From positions 62,001 through 126,000 of the forward strand of contig CAWHKS010000015.1 in NCBI GenBank assembly GCA_963829955.1: DNA of 64,000 bases, in the 5' to 3' direction. A model generated the notes under the pieces. That model was not told where the DNA came from. It did no database searches and saw only the letters and a program-made list of their open reading frames with translations. Every line of letters begins with the position of its first letter. The first letter of the stretch is position 1. Positions 42,914-50,729 of this stretch are shown here, piece after piece. Both the position numbers and the translations under genes were made by a program. The DNA comes from DASTFY01 sp963829955 (GTDB lineage Bacteria; Actinomycetota; Acidimicrobiia; Acidimicrobiales; Ilumatobacteraceae).

Positions 42914-43537
42914 TCAGTCGGCGAGGGCCTTCTCCACCCGGGCCACGGAGGTCGGGACGTCGACGGGGTCGAAGAAGACGGTCACCATCCCGCAGGCCTC
43001 GGCCCCCCGAAGGTTGTTCTGCTGGTCGTCGACGAAGACCACGGTGGCGGGATCGGGGTCGCCGAGGGCGCTGAGCGCGGCCTCGTAGGCCGCCGGGTCC
43101 GGCTTCAGCACCTTGGTGATCGACGCGTCGATCAGGATGTCGATCTCCCCGAGCACGGTGATCGACTCGAGCCACTCCGTGCCGTGGAAGGCCCGCAGGT
43201 CGTTGGTGAGGATGGCGACCCGGCCGCCGGCGGCGTGATGAGCTCGCACCAGGTCCCACATCTCGTCCCGGATCAGGTGGTCGCCGCCCGGTTCGAAGAA
43301 CCCGCCCATGAATGTCTGGGTCTCGAGCCCGTGGGAGGCGGCCCGGCGGGCCCAGTACTCGCGCTCGGTGACCTCGCCCGCCTGCCACTGCCGCCACAGC
43401 GGATCGGAGGGCGGGTCGAACGGACCGGCCCATGACAGCGTGCCAGGCGCCAGCCCCAGCGACCGCTCGGCTTCGTGGCGCAGCTCGAACGGCGTTCGCA
43501 GCAGGACGCCGCCGAAGTCCAGTAGGAGGTCCTTCAC
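42914..43537 (-). CDS. HAD-superfamily hydrolase
   Basis: This 207-residue protein has the HAD nucleophile motif I as LLLDFGGVL, with the first Asp present but the second replaced by Gly, as in many epoxide-hydrolase N-terminal-type HADs. Motif II is AILTND, the Lys is in ITKVLKPDPAAYE, and motif IV is VVFVDDQQNNLRGA. The substrate is unknown. GTG 43537 starts 7 nt after the dmpH-like stop, at the end of the meta-cleavage operon. Confidence 0.9.
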   Translation of the reverse strand: MKDLLLDFGGVLLRTPFELRHEAERSLGLAPGTLSWAGPFDPPSDPLWRQWQAGEVTEREYWARRAASHGLETQTFMGGFFEPGGDHLIRDEMWDLVRAHHAAGGRVAILTNDLRAFHGTEWLESITVLGEIDILIDASITKVLKPDPAAYEAALSALGDPDPATVVFVDDQQNNLRGAEACGMVTVFFDPVDVPTSVARVEKALAD

Positions 43538-43544
43538 GACGCGG

Positions 43545-44336
43545 TCAGGTCCCGCGCACTGACACGGAGCCGAGGTGGCCGAAGGTGGCCGTGACCGTGG
43601 TGCCGGCTGCAAGCGGGACGGCGGCCGTCAGGCCCCCGGAGAAGACGATCCATCCCGGCAAGATCGCCTCTCCCCGTGCCCCCAGCCAGTTGGCGAGCAT
43701 CGCCACGGCTTCGGCGGGATGGCCCATCGTCGCCGCGCCCGCCGCGGTTGCGACGGTCGAACCGTCGACCTCCAGCAGCAGGCCGACGAGGGCGAGGTCG
43801 AGGCCGTCCGGGGAGACCATCGTCGGTCCCAGCACCACCCGGGCCGCCGACGTGTTGTCGGCCACGACATCCGCGGCGGTGAACGAGAAGTCGGCGTAGC
43901 GGGAGTCGATGATCTCCAGCCCGCAGCAGACGGCGCGCGTCGCCCCCAGCACCTCGGCCGCCGTGACACCAGGGCCGCGCAGGCCCTCCTGCATCACGAA
44001 GACGATCTCGGGCTCCACCCGCGGATGGATGAGCTCGTCGACGGCGACGGGGTCGCCGGCCGGATGCAGGCCTCCGGAGAGGAGGCGGCCGTACACGGGC
44101 TCGGCCACGTTCATCTGCTCCTGCTTGGCCCGCGCCGTCAGCCCGAGCTTGGCCCCGATGACCCGCTCACCGGACATCACCCGCTGCGCGCACCCTTCGG
44201 CCTGGATGGCATAGGCGACCTCCATGGAGAGGTCCGGGTAGGACGCGGTCAGGCGGGGAATGGCCACCCGATCGACCGTGGCCGCCGCCAGCGTCACCGC
44301 GGCCTCCGAGACGAGGTCCAGGCCGACGGCGCTCAC
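43545..44336 (-). CDS. dmpH: 4-oxalocrotonate decarboxylase-like (FAH/hydratase family)
   Basis: This 263-residue protein belongs to the hydratase/decarboxylase family. IGAKLGLTARAKQEQMNV, IHPRVEPEIVFVM, LEIIDSRYADFSF and the end WIVFSGGLTAAVPLAAGTTV match 4-oxalocrotonate decarboxylase (DmpH/XylI) better than the hydratase, whose end reads MPGSCTRMVPV. It would decarboxylate 2-oxohex-3-enedioate to 2-hydroxypenta-2,4-dienoate. GTG 44336 overlaps the aldolase stop. Position after E-F-G equals the classical dmp order. Confidence 0.78.
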   Translation of the reverse strand: MSAVGLDLVSEAAVTLAAATVDRVAIPRLTASYPDLSMEVAYAIQAEGCAQRVMSGERVIGAKLGLTARAKQEQMNVAEPVYGRLLSGGLHPAGDPVAVDELIHPRVEPEIVFVMQEGLRGPGVTAAEVLGATRAVCCGLEIIDSRYADFSFTAADVVADNTSAARVVLGPTMVSPDGLDLALVGLLLEVDGSTVATAAGAATMGHPAEAVAMLANWLGARGEAILPGWIVFSGGLTAAVPLAAGTTVTATFGHLGSVSVRGT

Positions 44337-45358
44337 GAGGGGGCACCCGCCAGCGTCGCTGCGATCTGGATGATCTGGTCCTCCTGCCCGCCCACCAGCT
44401 TCTGCCGGCCACACTCGAGCAGGATGTCGGCGCCGCTCACGTCGTAGCGCTCGGCCGCCCGGTACGCGTGCTTGAGGAACGACGAGTAGACGCCGGCGTA
44501 ACCCATGATCACGGCCAGGCGGTCCTTCACGCACTCGCCGTCCATCACGGGCCGCACGACGTCCTCGGCCACGTCGATCATCTTCAGCACGTCGAGGCCG
44601 GTGGCGATGCCCAGCCGCTCGGCCACCGCGGCGAAGCACTCCAGCGGCGTGTTGCCTGCGCCGGCCCCGAACGCCCGCGTGGACCCGTCGATCTGCACCG
44701 CGCCGGCCCGCACGGCCAGCACGCTGTTGGCCACCGACAGCCCGAGGTTCTCGTGGCCGTGGAACCCGATCTGGGCATCGTCGCCAAGCTCGGCCACGAG
44801 CGCCGCGACGCGATCCGACGCGTCCTCCAGGACCATCGCTCCGGCCGAGTCCACCACGTACACGCACTGGCAGCCGGCGTCGGCCATGATCCGGGCCTGC
44901 TTCGCCAGCGCCTCCGGGGGCTGGGAGTGGGCCATCATCAAGAACCCCACCGTCTCGAGCCCGATCTCGCGGGCCAGGCCGAAGTGCTGGATCGAGATGT
45001 CGGCCTCGGTGCAGTGCGTCGCCACCCGCACGATCGACACGCCGAGGTCGGCGCAGGCCTTGATGTCGTCCTTCGTGCCGAGGCCGGGGAGCATCAGCGC
45101 GGCGATGCGGGCCCGCCGGGCCGTCTCCACAGCCGCTTTCATCAGCACCCGCTCGTCGGTTTTCGAGAAGCCGTAGTTGTAAGAGGAACCACCCAGACCG
45201 TCGCCGTGGGTGACCTCGATGACCGGCATCCCGGCGTCGTCGAGCACGCCGACGATCGACCGCACGTGCTCCTCGGTGAACTGGTGCCGCTTGGCGTGCG
45301 AGCCGTCCCGCAGGCTCGTGTCGGTGACCCGGATGTCGACCTGGTCCGAGTACGTCAT
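44333..45358 (-). CDS. dmpG: 4-hydroxy-2-oxovalerate aldolase
   Basis: This 341-residue aldolase cleaves 4-hydroxy-2-oxovalerate to pyruvate and acetaldehyde. Motifs are VTDTSLRDGSHAKRHQFT (metal Asp, Arg), EVTHGDGLGGSSYNYGF, THCTEADISIQHF and the metal His pair in IGFHGHENLGLS. It works as a complex with the acylating dehydrogenase encoded immediately upstream (4-nt overlap), channelling acetaldehyde. Homologous to HsaF of steroid degradation as well. Confidence 0.96.
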   Translation of the reverse strand: MTYSDQVDIRVTDTSLRDGSHAKRHQFTEEHVRSIVGVLDDAGMPVIEVTHGDGLGGSSYNYGFSKTDERVLMKAAVETARRARIAALMLPGLGTKDDIKACADLGVSIVRVATHCTEADISIQHFGLAREIGLETVGFLMMAHSQPPEALAKQARIMADAGCQCVYVVDSAGAMVLEDASDRVAALVAELGDDAQIGFHGHENLGLSVANSVLAVRAGAVQIDGSTRAFGAGAGNTPLECFAAVAERLGIATGLDVLKMIDVAEDVVRPVMDGECVKDRLAVIMGYAGVYSSFLKHAYRAAERYDVSGADILLECGRQKLVGGQEDQIIQIAATLAGAPS

Positions 45359-46260
45359 GCGCCTCCTCCTCCTTCGGTCACGAGCTCCCGTGCGATCTCT
45401 TCGCCCACCTTGGTCGCCGCGGCCGTCATGATGTCCAGGTTCCCCGAGTAGGGCGGTAGGTAGTCGCCCGCCCCCTCCACCTCGAGGAAGGTCGCCACCC
45501 GCGCCGTCCCGTCCTCGAACCGGTCGAACTGCGGTTCACCGCGCAGGCGGTAGCCGGGCACGTAGCCCTGCACCTCCTCGACCATGTCCTGGATGGAACG
45601 GGCCACCTTGGCCTCGTCGGCATCCGCGGGCAGCGAGCAGTAGATGGTGTCGCGCATGATGAGCGGCGGGTCGGCAGGGTTGAGGATGATGATGGCCTTG
45701 CCCCGCGCCGCGCCGCCGATGACCTCGACCGCCTTGGCCGTCGTGCGGGTGAACTCGTCGATGTTGGACCGCGTGCCGGGTCCGGCCGAAGCCGAGGCGA
45801 CCGTGGCCACGATCTCCGCGTAGTCCACGGGCGCCACGCGGTGCACGGCGTGCACGATGGGGATGGTCGCCTGCCCACCGCACGTCACCATGTTGAGGTT
45901 GGGCCGGTTGAGGTGTTCGCGAAGGTTGACCGGCGGCACCACGTAGGGGCCGCGCGCCGCGGGCGTGAGATCCACGGCACGGATGCCGGCCTCCTCGTAG
46001 CGGGGGGCGTTGCGGACGTGCACGTACGCCGACGTCGCCTCGAAGACGATGGCCGGCAGCTCCGGACGGGCCAGCAGCCAGTCCACGCCTTCGGCCGACA
46101 CCTCCAGACCGGCCGCCTCGGCCAGCCGCAGCCCCGCCGAGGTCGGGTCCACCCCGACCATGTAGCGGGGCTCGATGACCAGCGAGCGCCGCAGTTTCTC
46201 CATGAGGTCGGTCCCGATGTTGCCGGGCCCGACGATGGCGGCCGTCACCTTGGTGGGCAC
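45355..46260 (-). CDS. dmpF: acetaldehyde dehydrogenase (acylating)
   Basis: This 301-residue enzyme oxidises acetaldehyde to acetyl-CoA with NAD. The Rossmann start is AAIVGPGNIGTDLMEKL, and the catalytic Cys lies in NMVTCGGQATIPIVHAV. IDEFTRTTAKAVEVIGGA and the end EGAGDYLPPYSGNLDIMTAAAT are family signatures. GTG 46260 has GAGGAGG upstream. It partners the aldolase; HsaG is the steroid-pathway homologue. Confidence 0.96.
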   Translation of the reverse strand: MPTKVTAAIVGPGNIGTDLMEKLRRSLVIEPRYMVGVDPTSAGLRLAEAAGLEVSAEGVDWLLARPELPAIVFEATSAYVHVRNAPRYEEAGIRAVDLTPAARGPYVVPPVNLREHLNRPNLNMVTCGGQATIPIVHAVHRVAPVDYAEIVATVASASAGPGTRSNIDEFTRTTAKAVEVIGGAARGKAIIILNPADPPLIMRDTIYCSLPADADEAKVARSIQDMVEEVQGYVPGYRLRGEPQFDRFEDGTARVATFLEVEGAGDYLPPYSGNLDIMTAAATKVGEEIARELVTEGGGGA

Positions 46261-46276
46261 CGCTCCTCCTCTCCTG

Positions 46277-47071
46277 TCAGGCGAACCGGACGCTGACGTG
46301 ACCGAGTCGGTCGAAGTCGGCCCGGACCGTGTCGCCCGCAGCCACGGGCACCATGCGGGTGCACGAGCCAGGCATGATCACATGGCCGGGCTCCAGCGTC
46401 ACGCCGAACTGGGCGACCTTGTTGGCGAGCCAGGCCACGGCGATCACGGGGTTGCCGAGCACGGCGCCGCTGCAGCCCGTCTCCACGATCTCGCCGTTCT
46501 TGCGCAGTACCGCCCCGATGAGCGCGGGGTCGACGTCGTGGAGCCGGGTCGGACGGCCGCCGAGCACGAGCGCGGCCGACGAGGCGTTGTCCGCGATGGT
46601 GTCCTGGATCTTGATCTTCCAGTCCCGCACCCGTGAGTCGACGATCTCGATGGAAGGGAGCACGTAGTCGGTGGCGCGCACCACGTCGGCCACGGTGACG
46701 CCCGGCCCCGCCAGCGGGCGGCCGAGCACGAAGGCCACCTCGATCTCCGCCCGTGGTTGGCAGAAGCGCGACATCGGGATGACGTCGTGCTCGTAGCAGA
46801 ACATGTCGTCGAGCAGATGGCCGTAGTCCGGCTCGTGCACGCCGAGCATCTCCTGCATGGCCTTGGCCGACAGACCCACCTTGTGGCCCCGCACGAGACC
46901 ACCGGCCTCGAGGCGGCGGGCGATGTTGGCCTGCTGGATCTCGTACGCGTCGCCGACGTCGATGTCCGGCCAGGTCTCGGTGAGCGGAGCGATGGGCTCC
47001 TTCGTCTGGTCGGCGTGCCAGAGCGCGTCGGCCGCCCCTTGATGAGATAGGGCCCGCCGGTCGTCAGCCAC
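46277..47071 (-). CDS. dmpE: 2-keto-4-pentenoate hydratase
   Basis: This 264-residue enzyme hydrates 2-hydroxypenta-2,4-dienoate to 4-hydroxy-2-oxovalerate. GHKVGLSAKAMQEMLGVHEP, QPRAEIEVAFVLGRPL, SIEIVDSRVRDWKIKIQDTI and the end HVIMPGSCTRMVPVAAGDTV match DmpE/HsaE hydratases. First of the E-F-G-H order, 16 nt from dmpF and 21 nt after the haem-oxygenase-like gene. Confidence 0.93.
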   Translation of the reverse strand: MADDRRALSHQGAADALWHADQTKEPIAPLTETWPDIDVGDAYEIQQANIARRLEAGGLVRGHKVGLSAKAMQEMLGVHEPDYGHLLDDMFCYEHDVIPMSRFCQPRAEIEVAFVLGRPLAGPGVTVADVVRATDYVLPSIEIVDSRVRDWKIKIQDTIADNASSAALVLGGRPTRLHDVDPALIGAVLRKNGEIVETGCSGAVLGNPVIAVAWLANKVAQFGVTLEPGHVIMPGSCTRMVPVAAGDTVRADFDRLGHVSVRFA

Positions 47072-47092
47072 GAGCCGCGCCAGCGCCGACCG

Positions 47093-47797
47093 TCACCACG
47101 AAGCGCCCTCGAACGCGTCCCAGCACCGGCGCGTGGCCTCGGCGCCGGCGAAGTACGCGGCGCGGGCCGAGCGCCGCTTCGCGTCGGTGTCGAGGTAGCG
47201 CTCGGCGAACGCTCCGACGCCGCCGCCGTGCTCCTCGTCCACCGCGATATGGATGGTGTGGAAGGCGTAGTCGTCCGGCGAGAGCACGTCGCCGTAGTGC
47301 TCCTTGAAGCCCTGGACGGCCCGCGTGTACGCATCCGGGATCTGGTTCTCGATGCCGAGGATGGCGCCGAACTGGAACTCGTACCACGGCCGCTGGTGGG
47401 CGAGGTTGTACAGCATGCTCTCGGACAGCACCGCGGCCACGTTCGGCGTCGCCTCCTCGATGACGCTGTCCGGCGCGCCGAGCGCCCGCGTGAACTGGAA
47501 GAGCCAGTGAAGGTGGCCGTGCCCCGACTTGGACTGGATCCCCAGGACCTCCTCGCCGATGTTCTCGATGACGGCGTCGGTCATCTCGTAAGGGATGCGG
47601 CCGACCCAGATCGAGAGGAAGCGGCGGGTGTGGTAGGTGACGCCCCAGTAGTGCTGCCGGGCCCAGCCGACCAGCTCCTGCGGCGTGGCCTCGCCCTGGG
47701 TCACCCTCTCCACCCAGACGGCCTTGTCGAGCGTGCGACCGGAGTCGATGAGCTCCTGGCGCATCTCGGCGACGAAAGCTTCCCCATCGAAGGCCAT
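47093..47797 (-). CDS. haem-oxygenase-fold, probable di-iron protein
   Basis: This 234-residue all-helical protein carries His/Glu groups that could bind metal: QHYWGVTYHTRRFLS, ENIGEEVLGIQSKSGHGHLHW and IAVDEEHGGGVGAF. The pattern resembles the iron-containing redox enzyme (PqqC/TenA/haem-oxygenase-like) superfamily. ATG 47797 has GGAGGGA upstream. As the first gene of the meta-cleavage operon it may act on an aromatic or keto intermediate; this is inference from position. Confidence 0.75.
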   Translation of the reverse strand: MAFDGEAFVAEMRQELIDSGRTLDKAVWVERVTQGEATPQELVGWARQHYWGVTYHTRRFLSIWVGRIPYEMTDAVIENIGEEVLGIQSKSGHGHLHWLFQFTRALGAPDSVIEEATPNVAAVLSESMLYNLAHQRPWYEFQFGAILGIENQIPDAYTRAVQGFKEHYGDVLSPDDYAFHTIHIAVDEEHGGGVGAFAERYLDTDAKRRSARAAYFAGAEATRRCWDAFEGASW

Positions 47798-47865
47798 GAC
47801 GTGTCCCTCCGGTCGATCCTGCGGCTGTCACGCTTGCACCTGACGTGTTCCAGGGACAAGCAAGG

Positions 47866-47884
47866 CGTTCCCCTCTGTGGAACG
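47866..47884. promoter_or_regulatory. palindrome in the divergent region 47798-47927
   Basis: CGTTCC-N7-GGAACG is a perfect 6-bp inverted repeat between the divergent dmp operon and the ferredoxin gene. It could be an operator; no regulator gene is nearby. Confidence 0.4.
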
Positions 47885-47914
47885 AAGCCGTTGCCGCGTG
47901 GCGTGCTCCGACCG

Positions 47915-47920
47915 TACCGT
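47915..47920 (+). promoter_or_regulatory. -10 hexamer TACCGT, leaderless ferredoxin start
   Basis: TACCGT ends 7 nt before ATG 47928 and selects that ATG over the in-frame upstream GTG 47877. Confidence 0.55.
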
Positions 47921-47927
47921 GCGCGCC

Positions 47928-48251
47928 ATGGCCGTCTCGGACCCCGCCCAGGGCAGGTGGGTCGACCGCAACGGCGGCTTCGCCGGCTTCGGGGAGCCGG
48001 CGGTATCCACCACGCTGACGGTGGACGGCGCGGCCTACACCATCACCTGCGATCCGACGATGGCTGCGCTGAAGGCCATCCGGGAGCTCGCCGGCCACGC
48101 CCGTCCCCGCCGAGGCTGCCAGGAGGGCATCTGCGGCAAATGCGAGTCCGTGGTGGACGGCACCCAGACCCGCCTCTGCATCACGCCCGTCGGCACGCTC
48201 GAGGGCGCGACCATCGTCACCCCCGCCCCCCGTCGCAGCATCTGGGACTGA
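47928..48251 (+). CDS. 2Fe-2S ferredoxin
   Basis: This 107-residue protein has a plant-type cluster site GCQEGICGKCESVVDGTQTRLC with Cys64, Cys69, Cys72 and Cys84 (C-x4-C-x2-C-x11-C). The N-terminal 25 residues are a short extension before the beta-grasp fold (TTLTVDGAAYTITC). It is divergent from the aromatic-degradation operon and may feed electrons to an oxygenase encoded elsewhere. Confidence 0.9.
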   Translation: MAVSDPAQGRWVDRNGGFAGFGEPAVSTTLTVDGAAYTITCDPTMAALKAIRELAGHARPRRGCQEGICGKCESVVDGTQTRLCITPVGTLEGATIVTPAPRRSIWD

Positions 48252-48273
48252 CCCCGGTCTGTCCCTTGACGCC

Positions 48274-48317
48274 TGTGTCACACCAAAGCACCACTGAACG
48301 CGCTCAAACGTGACACA
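48274..48317. terminator. inverted repeat between ferredoxin and aldolase genes
   Basis: TGTGTCAC (48274-48281) and GTGACACA (48310-48317) form 8-bp arms around a 28-base loop between convergent stops. A weak terminator or a protein site is possible. Confidence 0.35.
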
Positions 48318-48337
48318 AGCGGTGAGGGGACCGCAGG

Positions 48338-48991
48338 TCAGCGCGGCGGCTGGCCGTAGGTCCTGAACCGCTCCGCCACGCGGGCGATCTCGTCGTCCGG
48401 CAGGACGACCGGGTCGCCGAGCGCCGACGCCCGCCGCCACACCCGGGCCAGCCACTCGACGTCGGCGGCCAGCGCGACAGCGGCCTCGAGCGTCGGACCT
48501 ACGGTCAGCAGGCCGTGGTTGGCCATGAGGCAGGCCATGCCGTCGCCGAGCGCGCCGACCACATTGACCGCCAACTCCTCCGAGCCGTAGGTGGCGTACC
48601 GCGCGCAGGGAACGGTGGAGCGGCCGGTGCGGGCCACCACGTAGTGCACCGCGGGCAGCGGGCGGGCGATGCACGCTGCCGCTGTGGCCTCGGGCGAGTG
48701 CGTATGCACGATCCCCACCACGTCGGGACGCGCCGCCAGCACGGCGACGTGCAACCGCCATTCGCTGGTCGGCGCCAGCTGCCCCGGCTGCGGCACGCCG
48801 ACCGCGTCCAGCGCGACGATGTCCTGCTCACGCAGGTCCTCGGCCGGCACGCCGCTCGGCGTCACCAGCAGCCCGCTGTCCGCCCGCAGGCCGACGTTCC
48901 CCGCCGTCCCGACGTTCAGCCCCCACGCCGACAGCCGCTGCGCGGTCGACACGACCTCCCGGCGGCCGGCACCGGTCACGGGCACGCTCAC
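48338..48991 (-). CDS. class II aldolase, probable 5-methylthioribulose-1-phosphate aldolase or dehydratase
   Basis: This 217-residue zinc enzyme has the class II aldolase landmarks GTAGNVGLR, VTPSGVPAEDL, EWRLHVAVLA, HTHSPEATAAACI (two zinc His) and ANHGLLTVGPTLEAA (third His). It overlaps mtnA by 4 nt (GTGA). Two readings exist: MtnB dehydratase of the methionine salvage cycle, or the aldolase of the DHAP shunt, which splits methylthioribulose-1-phosphate to DHAP and methylthioacetaldehyde. The two-gene pair without other salvage genes favours the shunt, as inference. Confidence 0.8.
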   Translation of the reverse strand: MSVPVTGAGRREVVSTAQRLSAWGLNVGTAGNVGLRADSGLLVTPSGVPAEDLREQDIVALDAVGVPQPGQLAPTSEWRLHVAVLAARPDVVGIVHTHSPEATAAACIARPLPAVHYVVARTGRSTVPCARYATYGSEELAVNVVGALGDGMACLMANHGLLTVGPTLEAAVALAADVEWLARVWRRASALGDPVVLPDDEIARVAERFRTYGQPPR

Positions 48992-50058
48992 GACAGCAGT
49001 TGCGCGATGGCGAACGGCGCGGCCGCGATCAGTCCCCGCTCCGTGATGAACCCGGACACGAGCCGGGCCGGCGTGACGTCGAAACCCCAGTTGCGCACGT
49101 CGGTGTCCGGCAGCGTGACGGTGACGCCCATGGTGTGGCCGTTGTCGGCCCGGCCGTACACCTTCGTGACCTCGTTCGGCCCCCGCTCCTCGATGGGGAT
49201 GACCGCACCCGTCGCGGCACGCAGGTCGAACGTCGTCGTCGGAGCGGCCACGTAGAACGGCACGTGGCTGTCGCGGGCGGCGAGCGCCTTGAGGTACGTG
49301 CCGATCTTGTTGGCGACGTCACCGTTGGCGGCGATGCGGTCGGCGCCCACCAGCACCAGATCGATCTGCCCGGAGGCCAGGAGGTGGCCGGCGGCGTTGT
49401 CGACGATGACCGTGTGGGGGATGCGGCGCTGCGCCAGCTCCCAGGCCGTCAGCGACGCCCCCTGGTTGCGCGGCCGCGTCTCGCTCACCCACACGTGCAC
49501 ACCCAGCCCCCGCTCCCGGGCGATGTACACCGGCGCGGTGGCGGTCCCCCACTCGACGCAGGCCAGCCAGCCGGCGTTGCAGTGGGTGAGCACCTGGACT
49601 GGCCGGTCCGCCCTGTCCGCGACGTCCCGGATGAGCCGGGCGCCGATCTCGCCGATGGCGCGGCACGCCGCGGCGTCCTCATCGGCCAGGCGCTCGGCCA
49701 TGACCCGGGCGGCGGCCGCCCGCAGCTCGTTGGGGCGGGGACGAACGTCCAGGTCGATCCGCTCCAGCGCGTTGCGGAGGTTGACGGCCGTCGGCCTGGT
49801 CGCCGAGAGGGTCTCCATGGCGTGGTCGAGCGCGGCATCGCGGACGTCAGTTGCCATGGCCAGGGCCACGCCGTGGGCGGCGGCGACGCCGATGAGGGGC
49901 GCGCCGCGCACCTGCATCACACGGATGCCCTCGGCCACGTCGTCCACCGTCCGCCAGCGCCGAGTGACGTAGCGATGTGGCAGGTAGCGCTGATCGATCA
50001 CGGTGACGGACTGCCCATCCCACCAGATCGTGCGCTTCACGCCCACCGTCGCGACCAC
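48988..50058 (-). CDS. mtnA: S-methyl-5-thioribose-1-phosphate isomerase
   Basis: This 356-residue enzyme converts methylthioribose-1-phosphate to the ribulose form. RGAPLIGVAAAHGVALAM, VLTHCNAGWLACVEWGTA (catalytic Cys), VWVSETRPRNQGASLTAWEL and VLVGADRIAANGDVANKIGT (catalytic Asp) are all present and distinguish MtnA from eIF2B-like proteins. GTG 50058 follows TACCGT at 6 nt. Coupled to the class II aldolase gene. Confidence 0.95.
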   Translation of the reverse strand: MVATVGVKRTIWWDGQSVTVIDQRYLPHRYVTRRWRTVDDVAEGIRVMQVRGAPLIGVAAAHGVALAMATDVRDAALDHAMETLSATRPTAVNLRNALERIDLDVRPRPNELRAAAARVMAERLADEDAAACRAIGEIGARLIRDVADRADRPVQVLTHCNAGWLACVEWGTATAPVYIARERGLGVHVWVSETRPRNQGASLTAWELAQRRIPHTVIVDNAAGHLLASGQIDLVLVGADRIAANGDVANKIGTYLKALAARDSHVPFYVAAPTTTFDLRAATGAVIPIEERGPNEVTKVYGRADNGHTMGVTVTLPDTDVRNWGFDVTPARLVSGFITERGLIAAAPFAIAQLLS

Positions 50059-50064
50059 GCGGCG

Positions 50065-50070
50065 ACGGTA
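50065..50070 (-). promoter_or_regulatory. -10 hexamer TACCGT, leaderless mtnA start
   Basis: TACCGT on the minus strand ends 6 nt before GTG 50058. Confidence 0.5.
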
Positions 50071-50182
50071 CACCGCGCCCTTCGCCGTCCCGCTGCGACA
50101 CCCTCGTGCCAGACTGCGCGCTCGCCGCTGCGGGCGGCCGGTCGCCATCCTCCCTCGCGGAGAGCTTCGCCTGGAGGCTCCG

Positions 50183-50707
50183 ATGCCCCATCTCCGTGCC
50201 GCCGGTACCGTCGCCGCGCTCGTCTTCGTCGTGAGTTGCCGATCGACCGGCCCGCCGCCCACCGCCGGCCCGGTCGCACCGGGCCCCGCGGCCGGCGAGG
50301 CCGTCATCGAACACGTCGTCGACGGGGACACGGTGGACGTCGACCTCGACGGCCGGGACGAGCGGATCCGCCTCATCGGTATCGACACGCCCGAGACCAA
50401 GGACCAGGACTCGCCCGTCGAGTGCTACGGCCCGGAGGCCACCGCGCTCACCGAGCTCCTCATCCCGCCCGGGACGATCGTCCGCCTCGAGCGGGATGCC
50501 GAGGCCCGGGACGACTACGGCCGGCTGCTCGCGTACGTGCACCGTAGCGACGGCCTGTTCGTCAACCTTGAACTCGCCCGGCAGGGGGCCGCCACCGTGC
50601 TGTCCATCCGGCCCAACACCGCCTACGCCGACGTCATCGCGAACGCCGTGCAGGAAGCCCGCCGCGCCGGCCGCGGCCTGTGGGGCACCTGTCCGGCGCC
50701 TTCCTGA
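50183..50707 (+). CDS. thermonuclease (SNase-like) lipoprotein
   Basis: This 174-residue protein has a lipoprotein-like signal (AGTVAALVFVVSC) and the staphylococcal-nuclease fold: VVDGDTVDVDLDG (calcium Asp), RIRLIGIDTPETKD (Arg, Asp), RLERDAEARDDYGRLLAYVH (Glu, Arg) and NLELARQGAA. All expected catalytic positions are visible. ATG 50183 has GGAGG at 50173-50177. It degrades extracellular DNA or RNA. Confidence 0.93.
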   Translation: MPHLRAAGTVAALVFVVSCRSTGPPPTAGPVAPGPAAGEAVIEHVVDGDTVDVDLDGRDERIRLIGIDTPETKDQDSPVECYGPEATALTELLIPPGTIVRLERDAEARDDYGRLLAYVHRSDGLFVNLELARQGAATVLSIRPNTAYADVIANAVQEARRAGRGLWGTCPAPS

Positions 50708-50717
50708 CAGCCACCGG

Positions 50718-50723
50718 TAGCGT
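50718..50723 (+). promoter_or_regulatory. -10 hexamer TAGCGT, leaderless
   Basis: TAGCGT ends 6 nt before GTG 50730. Confidence 0.5.
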
Positions 50724-50729
50724 GGCAAC

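Noticed and set aside
47841..47884. A KstR/KstR2 steroid-regulator operator
   Set aside because: The sequences near ACAAGCAAGG lack the full palindrome expected for KstR2, and the CGTTCC-N7-GGAACG repeat does not match KstR.
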